Source: Drosophila miranda | Taxonomy: Eukaryota; Arthropoda; Insecta; Diptera; Drosophilidae | Assembly: GCF_003369915.1 (NCBI RefSeq) | Contig: NC_046675.1 | Span: 32,945,001-33,009,000, forward strand | Length of the DNA stretch: 64,000 nucleotides | Reading direction: 5' to 3' | The notes under the pieces: generated by a model | Seen by the model: the letters and a program-made list of their open reading frames with translations, nothing else | Told to the model about the DNA's origin: nothing | The model's database searches: none | Part shown: positions 1-9,100 of the stretch, in pieces | Layout: the number at the start of each line of letters is the position of its first letter | How positions within the stretch are numbered: position 1 is the first letter of the stretch | Position numbers and translations under genes: made by a program

Positions 1-2971
1 TTTGTTGGCAGCAACAGCAGCGGCCGCAGCGGCAAGGTTGCAGCGTGTGGCCTTGCCTCCGTATCCGCCTCCGATGCGGCGAGTCTTAACCTGCACCTCG
101 TTAGCCTTGAGCTTGAGTATATTGGCGATGATGTCCTGCGACAGATCCATCCACTGGGTGGCTACATACACCTGCATGCCACCCTCGAAGGGCACTGCTA
201 CCGTGGTTTGAGGCTCCATGAAGTAGTGGTACTGCAGGCCCAAGTCCAGCTGACCGGAGGAGCTCAGATCGAAGTGCTCCCCCTCCAGGTCGAGAGTGTC
301 CAGCGTTGACCTGTACCTATGCTCGATACGGTCGCTGGATGAGGCTCCTACCTTGTTCAGCACATCCTTCAGGGTGGGAAGCACTTCCTTGGCGCCTCCT
401 TCGTAGCTCAGCTTTACCAATCCTGCAGCGCGCTGAGCCAGGGCGTTGGTATTGGCGACGATTATGCCGACGGGCTGGTCATAGAATTTAATCTCGCCAG
501 TGGCGAATATCTCCTCGTCTTGAGCAAAAAACATAGGCTCGCGTGTCTTAGGACCAAGGTAGTTAGGTCCAGGTATGTCCTTGGCATCCAAATAGGCCAC
601 CACTCCGGGGAGAGCTAGCGCTGGCTGGGGATCCACCTTCGTGACCTTCGCACCCACTTTTTTAGCGTGAACGAAAGCCGCCCATAGCTGACTTTGCTGC
701 GTGGGAAGATCGTTAGCGAAGGTTGCTTCGCCGGAGCACTGGATGAGGCCCTCGTGCTTCTCCGTGGCCTTGGTCACCGGATAGTGTTCCTGGAAGGTCT
801 CGAAGTTCTGCTTTCCACTCGACACCGGGCGCTGCAGCAAGGATCCGCCCAGAGCGAAGCGACTGCCAACTCCCTGTTTCCTCTGGGCGGCGGTCTTCAG
901 CAGGAACTTGTAGAAGAGGCCACAGGCAAGCTTGCGTCGGTACACGGGTGAGGCATCGGGCAGCACCTCATCAGGTTGCAGAAGAATCGATAGTTGGCCA
1001 AAGGCCTTCTCCACCAGTCCATTTTCATAGGGATTGCGTCCCAAAAGCAGTTTCTCAATGGCAGTGGCATGGACAAACTCCGGGTTGATGCCGCCAAAGC
1101 AAATGCGAGCGGTCTTCACTTTGGAGACGTTGTCCAACTCGAGGAGAAAAGCGGCATTGACATAGGCATGGGCATTCTGGGCACGAGGCATGATCTAAGG
1201 GTAGGAAAAAGGTTGAGATTCAAAGCATTGAAGATAGATCCGTGATAGATCTCACCTTGTAGGAGTCAAACAGGAAACGATCCTTGGGGTAAGCGGGCAG
1301 CACAAATCCTCGTATGATCTTGCCCTCCATCGGCGTCTTCAGATAGCTGGCGAGGCTCACAGTTGCCTGTTTAGCCACCGACTCCTGGACAATCACCTGT
1401 GCGTCCAGGGCCTCGAGGACAATGAACACGTCCGAGGGGAACTCTGGGTGCGCATGCTTGATAGCCAGATTGCCCGCCAAGGTGCCGGCCTGGGTTAATG
1501 CAAAGCAAATTGATGGAAAACAGCATGAGAGTCGAATTAGGTGACCCATGCCAATGCCCATGATAAGATAATTCGAGTGGTTGGAGAACCAGCTTACATC
1601 TTATCAGGCAGATAACATGACAATTGTCGACTTACATTGCGCACGGGAACGTTGGCAATCCAATCGAGATGTTGCCACACCTGCGACAAGTACTCGAAGC
1701 CACGGGTCTTCTCCAGCTGGCGGCAAATGTCCATGGTTTCTGTGAGGCTCAGGTTTCCCCCAAGCGTAAGGGAGGAGGAATCAACAGCCAGCTTGTGTTC
1801 CTTGAGGTCTGCCAAGGCCCCGACATCGATGAACGCCTTGATGTCCGCACTGCGCCTGTACACCCCGTGAGCCGTGTTGCCGGCCACCAGCATGACGGGC
1901 AGCTTCTCTTTGACAGCGCTCTGCAGGACCTCAAATAGCTGGCTCAGGCTCTCCGGCCAGCTCCAGCGGCTGCCGTCCAGGTAGACCTGACTGCCCTTGG
2001 GCGACTGCTTCTTGCAGGTGCCGGCGCATAGCTCGCCCGTCTTGGGGCACTGCTTTGTGCCCAGATCCTCGATGTCCGCACACTCCGCGGGCACCGCAAT
2101 GTCGCTGTCCACCGCAAAGGACTTCATGGCATCCAGGATGGGGCGGTATCCAGTGCAGCGACAGATGTTGCCTCCGAAGGAGTTCTCCACCTCCGCCATG
2201 GTCACGCGACCCCCCTTCGACTTGAGCAGCCCGTACATGTTCATCACGATGCCCGGCGAGCAGTAGCCGCACTGGGTGCCGTTCATCTTGGCCAGCCGCT
2301 CCTGGATGGCGTGGTAGCCCACCCGCTTGTTGCCCAGACCCTCCGTTGTGGTCACCTCCAGTCCCAGGCAGGTGTTCAGCATCGTGAGGCACGAGTTTAC
2401 GCCCCAAGTGCGCACCTCCCCCGTTTCCGGGTGGATGCCGGTCAGCGTGCACACGCAGACACCGCATCCGCCTTCCTGGCACATGAACTTTGTGCCCGTC
2501 AGACCGGCATTCTCTCGGATGAAAGTGTTGAGCGAGATGTCCGCAGGCAGGGCAGCCAGATTAACTGCGGGAGAGAAAATATTGCATCAGATTTTGTTTA
2601 TCTAATCTACAGTTATAAACTGCTCCAACATGCCAAACATTTCTTAAATTAGGTACACATTTAAACGAGAAACTATATACTCGAAGTGGATCTCGAAGTG
2701 ATATCGGACCATGGGTATCAAATATGTTTAACTAGTTGTATGCTCAAGCCATGTAATTATTAAACAAAAATCGGAATACAGTTTTTGCGTACTGTTTTGC
2801 ATGTCACACTCTATTGGTGTATCAAACTTTTCATTCATCTTGTTAAGAACACGTCAGTGCGTAGAGTTCCCATTGCTAAAGCTCTTCAAATTTTGTAAGC
2901 AATTAATAAATAAATTAACTCACATACTCACCTTCATATCTGGTGCCGTTGATTGTAATGCTGTGCACCAT
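1..2971 (-). CDS. Aox: Aldehyde oxidase, gene A (3' part outside the window)
   Basis: Molybdo-flavoenzyme of the xanthine dehydrogenase/aldehyde oxidase family, expected to oxidise aldehydes to acids in the cytosol. Exons read on the minus strand: 2932-2971, 1636-2564, 1256-1489, 1194 down to 1 (open to the edge), giving about 799 N-terminal residues. Visible: plant-type [2Fe-2S] cysteines C42, C47, C50, C72; second cluster C112, C115, C148, C150; FAD motif LVAGNTAHG near residues 239-247; CO-dehydrogenase flavoprotein C domain about 405-510; start of the molybdopterin domain including GGGYGGK. The start ATG opens a 40-nt first exon followed by GTGAGT, exactly as in B, D and E. Intron 1 is 367 bp with nothing notable. 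Nearly identical to gene B over 721-2588 but only about 87-90% similar to its left. The C-terminal catalytic glutamate lies outside the window, so integrity of the 3' part is unknown. Likely an Aox1-type paralog (inference from relatedness and length of B). Confidence 0.93.
721..2588. repeat. Near-identical paralogous tract, copy in gene A
   Basis: Matches 8426-10293 at a constant offset of 7705 bp with only two differences that I found (around 983 and 1790). It covers exon 2, intron 2, exon 3, intron 3 and the first 474 bp of exon 4. Similarity falls abruptly on both sides: within the exon 4 codons left of 721, and inside intron 1 right of 2588. Introns inside the tract are identical too, so selection on protein cannot explain it. 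Recent gene conversion between A and B is the simplest reading. Confidence 0.85.
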
Positions 2972-3107
2972 TATCTGTGTTTTATATAATCACTTGAAAG
3001 GGGCCACGATTGTTGTCTTGAAATCAATTGAAGTCTTTCTCGAGTTTAATTGCCGTTCGCTGTTTTCGAAGAAAGTTGCGTGTGTTGTCCACGCTAATCT
3101 CCGGTCA

Positions 3108-3143
3108 ACTGTGGGTTAGGGTGGCTGAAATCGAGCTTTTATT
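3108..3143 (-). promoter_or_regulatory. Predicted core promoter of gene A
   Basis: Read on the minus strand, a TATA-like AATAAAAG (3136-3143) is followed 33 nt later by an initiator-like CAGTT with the putative +1 A at 3110. This gives a 5' UTR of about 139 nt before the ATG at 2971. Gene B has the same two elements at the same spacing, and gene E shares the CAGTTGACC start-site sequence. The call rests on motif and spacing only; no transcript data are available. Confidence 0.5.
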
Positions 3144-3198
3144 GCCGAGCCCCAAAACGTTCTCGCGAGCCAAAGTTTAACTTGCTCCCGCAGAGGCA

Positions 3199-3232
3199 CT
3201 GGCTTCTAACTACTATTCGATCGAGAGGAGAG
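3199..3232 (-). promoter_or_regulatory. 34-bp upstream block shared with gene B
   Basis: This block is identical to 12277-12310 upstream of gene B, in promoter DNA that is otherwise clearly diverged. It lies about 90-120 bp upstream of the predicted start of A and contains CGATCGAG followed by GAGGAGAG (GAGA-like). A candidate conserved activator site is the likely meaning; the bound factor is unknown. Confidence 0.4.
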
Positions 3233-3617
3233 CTCTCGTGTGGGTCTCTCTAAATTCTACAATACATACATACATATATGTACCTAGATTTATAATGAAT
3301 CGTTATCGCACGATCTCTCATCCACTCTCTCTCTCTCTCATTATCAAAGTATATATTTATTCTCTCTTTACGGGTAAACTTATAAATCATTACCAGCTGT
3401 TGGCTTAGCAGTTTTTGTTTTGCTCGGGATTCTAAACAAAATGCGGAACACTTCTAAAATACCTGAAAGCGTCGAGAGCTTTAGATTTATAATATATGCA
3501 ATGATTCAGGTATATAATTGGCAGCGTAGAAAGCCACAACGCCCTGGAACTGGAAGGCAGCCAAGGTAGGCAACTGGAAGATAGCTCCCAATAGCACAGG
3601 AGAGGAATGAATTCTTA

Positions 3618-4282
3618 GGGCTCGCGCACACTATAGCTGAAAGCGGAGCTGAAATCGGCGCTGAAATCGGAGCTGAAAGCTCAGCTGATCTGAGAGCTTT
3701 TTTCAGGCAGAATCAGCTTGCAGGTGCGTACATTGTCGGCTGATCTGATTGCTGAAAGCTAAAAGCCACTGAGAATTAATATTACATTTTTCAATTATTA
3801 TTTATTTTGTATAATAATAAACATTGTGATGTCTTTCGAGCGTTTACTGTACTTGGGGACATAGTATATTATATTTATTATTGACATATGAAAATGGTAA
3901 TAATAAAACTTGTTTGCCCAATTTATCGCCTTCCTGAAATTATAGAAATAAAACTATTATTCAAATATTTTTAATAATCCCGCTTATTTCCCAGCGCTGG
4001 GTTAACCATAATTTCGCTTAACAATGTTTCGCAGCCCATTTACGATCACTTTTGAGCCAATACACTTGAACAAAATCAGCAATCAGCTTGCTGAAAAAAC
4101 AAACATGCTTGATCGATCAAACTAAGCTGAGCTGATTTCAGCGAGCTTTTTCAGCTTTCAGCTCAGCTCAGTCTGCAATGTGCGCACTTGCACCGGTGCA
4201 GTGTGTTTGTTTTTTCAGAGCTTATAAATCAGCTATCAGCTCCGATTTCAGCTCCGCTTTCAGCTATAGTGTGCGCGAGCCC
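3618..4282. mobile_element. PIF/Harbinger-like MITE, 665 bp
   Basis: Long terminal inverted repeats begin GGGCTCGCGCACACTATAG and end in the exact complement, CTATAGTGTGCGCGAGCCC. They continue inward through repeated AGCTGAAA/AGCTGAAATCGG units for about 45 bp or more. The element is flanked by a TTA direct repeat (3615-3617 and 4283-4285). A 3-bp TWA target duplication and termini starting GGGC are typical of PIF/Harbinger elements. The interior is AT-rich with no transposase frame, so it is non-autonomous. It lies in the A-B intergenic region, about 0.5 kb upstream of the predicted A promoter. Confidence 0.8.
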
Positions 4283-4477
4283 TTAGGCAAGAATAATAGA
4301 TGACTTTTTTGGATGTCATCGATTCCTTTAGGACTTTGTCATGACGAGTCATGACTTTGATTTTGACCCTTTCACACGCTTACTCATTCTCTCGTTTTCT
4401 CTCTCTCACACACGAGATATGATATAACGGCTGGTGTTGGTGTGAGAAAAGTAAGAGACAGATGTAGCGAAATAAAA

Positions 4478-5607
4478 CGAGGGGGAACGTTGTGAGTTGC
4501 TGCGGACACCGCAACTCTACAGTTATACCCGATACTATGTCAGTATGGCTCTCCTGCGGCAGACGCAGCTAATATTAAACGACACGACAAAGAGTGCGTG
4601 CGAGAGAGACAGAAAATCAGTCTGAGCGTGACGTCGGGCGCTGCGTAGCCACTGCAAATTGATTTGTTGCTTTTGGCTACAAAAATGATCCGATCTGATC
4701 CAGATTCAGCAATCTGATAGATATGGTCATTATCTATGATTCTGCGTTTTTAGTTTTTTCGAATGTGCAATATTGTGGATGCAACAGATTTTCGTCCTTT
4801 GTGTGGGCGGAAGGGGGTGGGGCGAAATTTTGAGATATACGTTCTATAGTGAGATCTAACAGAAGTGTGGATACCAAATTTGGTTACTCTAGCCTTAATA
4901 ATCTCTGAGATTTGTGGATGCCCCAGATTTTCGTCCTTTGCGGGGGCGGAAGGGGGTGTGGCGAAATTTTGACACAAAACGGTCAAGGTCCGATATCACA
5001 CGAGTGTGGATACCAAATTTGGCTGCTCTGGCTCTTATAGGTTCTGAGATCCTTGAACTCATATTTTGCAATAGGCAAAACCGACCATGAAACCTGTGTG
5101 TTAGAGAGAGACAGAGCGAGAAAGAATGAAATTGTTTTCTTGATTTTGGCTATAATAATTATACGATCTGGTTCAGATTTTGCACTCTAGAAGATATAGT
5201 TATCCTCTACGATTCTGCGTTTTCAGTTTTCTCGTATCTCTGAATTTGTGGATGCCACAGATTTTCGCCCTTTGTGGGAGCGGAAGTGGGCGGGGCAAAG
5301 TTTTGAAATATTTTTGTAGCAGTGACAAATCACAGAAGTCTGGATCCAAAACATCGTTGCTCTAGCTCTTATTGTCTTTGAGCACTAGGCGCTGATAGGG
5401 ACGGACAGACGGACGGACGGACAGACGGACAGACGGACAGACGGACAGACAGACAGACAGACAGGGCTCAATCGACTCGGCTATTGATGCTGATCAAGAA
5501 TATATATACTTTATGGGGTCGGAAACGATTCCTTCTGGACGTTACACACATCCATTTTCACCACAAATCTAATATACCCCAATACTCATTTTGAGTATCG
5601 GGTATAA
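4478..5607. mobile_element. DINE-1/ISY-like interspersed element, copy 1
   Basis: About 1.13 kb that is repeated in the same orientation at 10613-11716. Both copies begin with AAACGAGGGGGAACG and carry a GTTGC..GCAAC hairpin. A 14-bp subterminal inverted repeat, TTATACCCGATACT near 4526 and AGTATCGGGTATAA at the end, is present in each. The interior has three diverged copies of a module around AGATTTTCGTCCTTTG (near 4785, 4927, 5258) and a GGAC/AGAC microsatellite. The final part around GATCAAGAATATATATAC and GGGGTCGGAAACG is characteristic of Drosophila DINE-1/INE-1 Helitron-related repeats. I see no coding capacity. The family name is from memory and should be treated as likely. Confidence 0.7.
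5399..5464. repeat. GGAC/AGAC microsatellite inside the DINE-like element
   Basis: Tandem GGACAGAC, GGAC and AGAC tetranucleotides. The equivalent array in copy 2 (11531-11571) is shorter. This kind of internal tetranucleotide tract is typical of DINE-1-type elements. Confidence 0.85.
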
Positions 5608-6162
5608 AATGGAAACATAAACTATTTTAAAATTCTTTAGGTGTAAAACTAAAACTAAAACGAAACTAAGTATAAGAATGAAAATTAGAATAAGAAATTA
5701 GCGGTGGTGGTTCTCTCCTTTTCTATGTTTTTAAATGTCCAAATGTTTACATGTTATAGCCGTATGACATTAGACTTTGCTAACTAGCTGCGATTGCGTG
5801 CTTGCACCAGGTCCCTTGGCGCAGTGTCCAGCAATGAAGAGTTTGAGGCGGCGAATGTATCTTACCAGAGCTATGGCTGAGGTCAACACTCCATGCCATT
5901 CCATTGTTGACCCAGGCCGGCGGCGTTGTTCGGACGCTCGCAATGAATGTCATTTGGATTAAGCGTTGGATATGTTTTTAATTTATTGTGTATACAATAC
6001 AAGGTCTGCTCCTCTGGGTTAAGTGGTGTATATGTATAGGGGGGTTATCTTGGCATGCTTATCGAAGCATTCCCATCGCTTCCGCAGGCCACGTGCCGCG
6101 TCTCACGCTCCGTCCGCCGAGGAGGAGATCTCCTGGCTCTACTTCTTCTCTTCCTCAACCAC
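5608..6162. other. Intergenic 3' flank of gene B with poly(A) signal
   Basis: No gene is supported here. On the minus strand a canonical AATAAA sits at 5982-5987, about 176 nt beyond the gene B stop codon, and is the best candidate polyadenylation signal for B. A short run of GC-richer sequence at 5770-5960 has no recognised coding content. Confidence 0.55.
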
Positions 6163-9100
6163 TTAGTTCAGCTTGAACTGGCTGGGCTCGGTGCCGGCAT
6201 GGAGAACCAGAAACTCGGGCGTCATTGGGGCATTAAGGGTGACCCATGCCTTGGGAACGCCGGCATCATCGCGGGCCGATTGCAGGGCTTGCTGCAGGGC
6301 AAAGGCCACCGCGATAGACAAGCAGATGGCGGGTTCACCGGTAGCTGAAAAACGAGAAATTTTACTTACTTGGATTTCAAAAGGAACATGTGCTTATAAG
6401 CTCACCTTTTGACCTCATAAAGCCCGCTTTGTTGGGGCTCTTAGGCAGCAGCTCAATGCGAAGATCCACGGGAATGTCCTTGGCGCCCGGAGGCTTGTAC
6501 GTCCAGGTGCGGTTCGTGAGGCATTCGCCGGTCTGATTATCCACTACAATCTGCTCGCTAGTCCAGTAGCCAAGGCCCATCATGAAGGCGCCTTCGATCT
6601 GGCCGATGTCCACATTGGGATTCAGACTCTCGCCCGTGTCCTCCAGGAGATCCACCCGGTTGACCAGATAGTTGCCCGTGAGCACATCAAACTCCACCTC
6701 CGTTAGACAGAGCCCGCAAACCGAGTACGGGTCCATGTCACCCTGCTTGCACTGGTCGCTGGCAATGAGATTGATCTTCCGGTTGTACGCTTCGTTGATC
6801 AGCTGCTGCCAGTCGGAGGGCTTCAGCTCCTCCTTGACCGGTTCCAGACGAGAATTCAGTGTCTCGCAGGCCTTGCGCACGGCATAGCAGAGGGTCTCGC
6901 TGCCAACGGCACCTCCAGTGACCATTGAGTTCGCTCCATTGATAGTGTCGCTGGCTTCAATGCGCACCTGTTCCATGGGAATGCCCAGAGTATGGGCCAC
7001 CACCTGGGATATCTTGGTGTTCATGCCTGGAATGGATCACATCAGTCTTAAGAAACGGAACAGTTTAATGGATCTGCAACACTCACCTTGTCCCATTTCT
7101 ATGCCTCCGTGGGAAACAACCACAGTGCCATCGCTGTGATAGATAGCTACCGTCGCCGGGTACTGTCCGAAGTACCCGATCTGGTACTCCATGATGCACA
7201 GACCCAATCCACGCTTGCGCCACCGATTCTCTTTGTTGTAGGCAATAATATCCGAACGACGATCCTTATAAAGGGTGCTCTTTAGGAATCCAGGCATCAT
7301 TTCTCCCATTTTGTGGGCGGGCAGCATGTTGGCATATCGCACGTCTGCAGGATCCTGCCCCGTCTCGAAGGCGATGTGCTCGATGATATTTTCTATCATG
7401 GCAATGCCTTCCACGGACCCAGGAGCCCGACACGGAGTGTTGCTGGGAGCGTCCGTGTAGACAAGGAAACCATCCAACTTGAAGTTATCGCTGAATTCGT
7501 AGCAGTTCTTGGACAGCATTACCACGTGCCCCATGGGGGACTCGTTCGACAAGTAGCCTGCATCCTCGAAGAAGCGACTGACGATACCCACGATCTTGCC
7601 GGACTTCTGAACGAAGAAGTCATAGTCACAATGGAAGGCCCACCGTTTGCCTATGGTAGTCATGATTGACTCGAGCGACTGGACCATGCGCACGGGACGA
7701 TTGAGCTTGTTCGCAGCGACAGAAGCGGCCGCAGCGGCGAGGTTGCAGCGGGTGGCCTTTCCTCCGTATCCGCCTCCGATACGGCGAGTCTTTACCTGCA
7801 CCTCGTTGGCTTTCAGTTTAAGGATGTTGGCGATGACGTCCTGCGAAAGATCCATCCACTGGGTGGCTACATACACCTGCAGGCCGCCCTCGAAGGGCAC
7901 TGCTACCGTAGTCTGCGGCTCCATGTAGTAGTGGTACTGCAGACCCATGTCCAGCTGACCGGAGGAGCTCAGATCAAAGTGCTCCCCCTCCAAGTCGAGG
8001 TTGTCCAGAGTTGACTTGACCTTTTGCTCCAAGCGCTCGCTAGATGAGGCTCCCACCTTGTCCAGCACATGCTTCAGACTGGGTAGCACTTCCTTGGCAC
8101 CTCCTTTGTAGCTCAACTTCACCAATACTGCGGCGCGATGAGCCAGGGCGTTGGTATTGGCAACGATTATGCCGACGGGCTGGTTGTAGAATTTGATCTC
8201 GCCAGTGGCAAAAAGCTCCTCGTCTTGAGCAAAGAAAAACTGGTCACGGGTCTTAGGTCCAATGTAGTTAGGTCCCGGTATGTCCTTGGCATCCAAATAG
8301 GCCACCACTCCGGGCAGAGCCAGCGCTGGCTGGGGATCCACCATCGTGACCTTAGCACCCACTTTCTTTGCTGTGACAAAGGCCGCCCACACCTGATTGT
8401 GTTGAGTGGGAAGATCGTTGGCGTAGGTTGCTTCGCCGGAGCACTGGATGAGGCCCTCGTGCTTCTCCGTGGCCTTGGTCACCGGATAGTGTTCCTGGAA
8501 GGTCTCGAAGTTCTGCTTTCCACTCGACACCGGGCGCTGCAGCAAGGATCCGCCCAGAGCGAAGCGACTGCCAACTCCCTGTTTCCTCTGGGCGGCGGTC
8601 TTCAGCAGGAACTTGTAGAAGAGGCCACAGGCAAGCTTGCGTCGGTACACGGGTGAGGCATCGGGCAGCACCTCATCAGGTTGCAGAAGAGTCGATAGTT
8701 GGCCAAAGGCCTTCTCCACCAGTCCATTTTCATAGGGATTGCGTCCCAAAAGCAGTTTCTCAATGGCAGTGGCATGGACAAACTCCGGGTTGATGCCGCC
8801 AAAGCAAATGCGAGCGGTCTTCACTTTGGAGACGTTGTCCAACTCGAGGAGAAAAGCGGCATTGACATAGGCATGGGCATTCTGGGCACGAGGCATGATC
8901 TAAGGGTAGGAAAAAGGTTGAGATTCAAAGCATTGAAGATAGATCCGTGATAGATCTCACCTTGTAGGAGTCAAACAGGAAACGATCCTTGGGGTAAGCG
9001 GGCAGCACAAATCCTCGTATGATCTTGCCCTCCATCGGCGTCTTCAGATAGCTGGCGAGGCTCACAGTTGCCTGTTTAGCCACCGACTCCTGGACAATCA

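Noticed and set aside
1931..2482. 183-codon minus-strand frame, glycine/histidine-rich, in genes A and B
   Set aside because: It is an out-of-frame reading of exon 2 in GC-rich codons; the true frame has all Fe-S and FAD motifs.
1624..2652. Several + strand open frames of 77-113 codons opposite genes A and B
   Set aside because: They are antisense shadows of conserved aldehyde oxidase exons; both A and B carry the same ones because the DNA is near-identical.
2972..2992. TATATAA just upstream of the gene A start codon (also in B)
   Set aside because: It lies only about 15-20 bp before the ATG, which would put the transcript start inside the coding sequence; the TATA/initiator pair farther upstream fits better.
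5770..5904. 44-codon minus-strand frame downstream of gene B (starts MEWHGV)
   Set aside because: Too short, unrecognised, and not supported by any context; possibly part of the B 3' flank.
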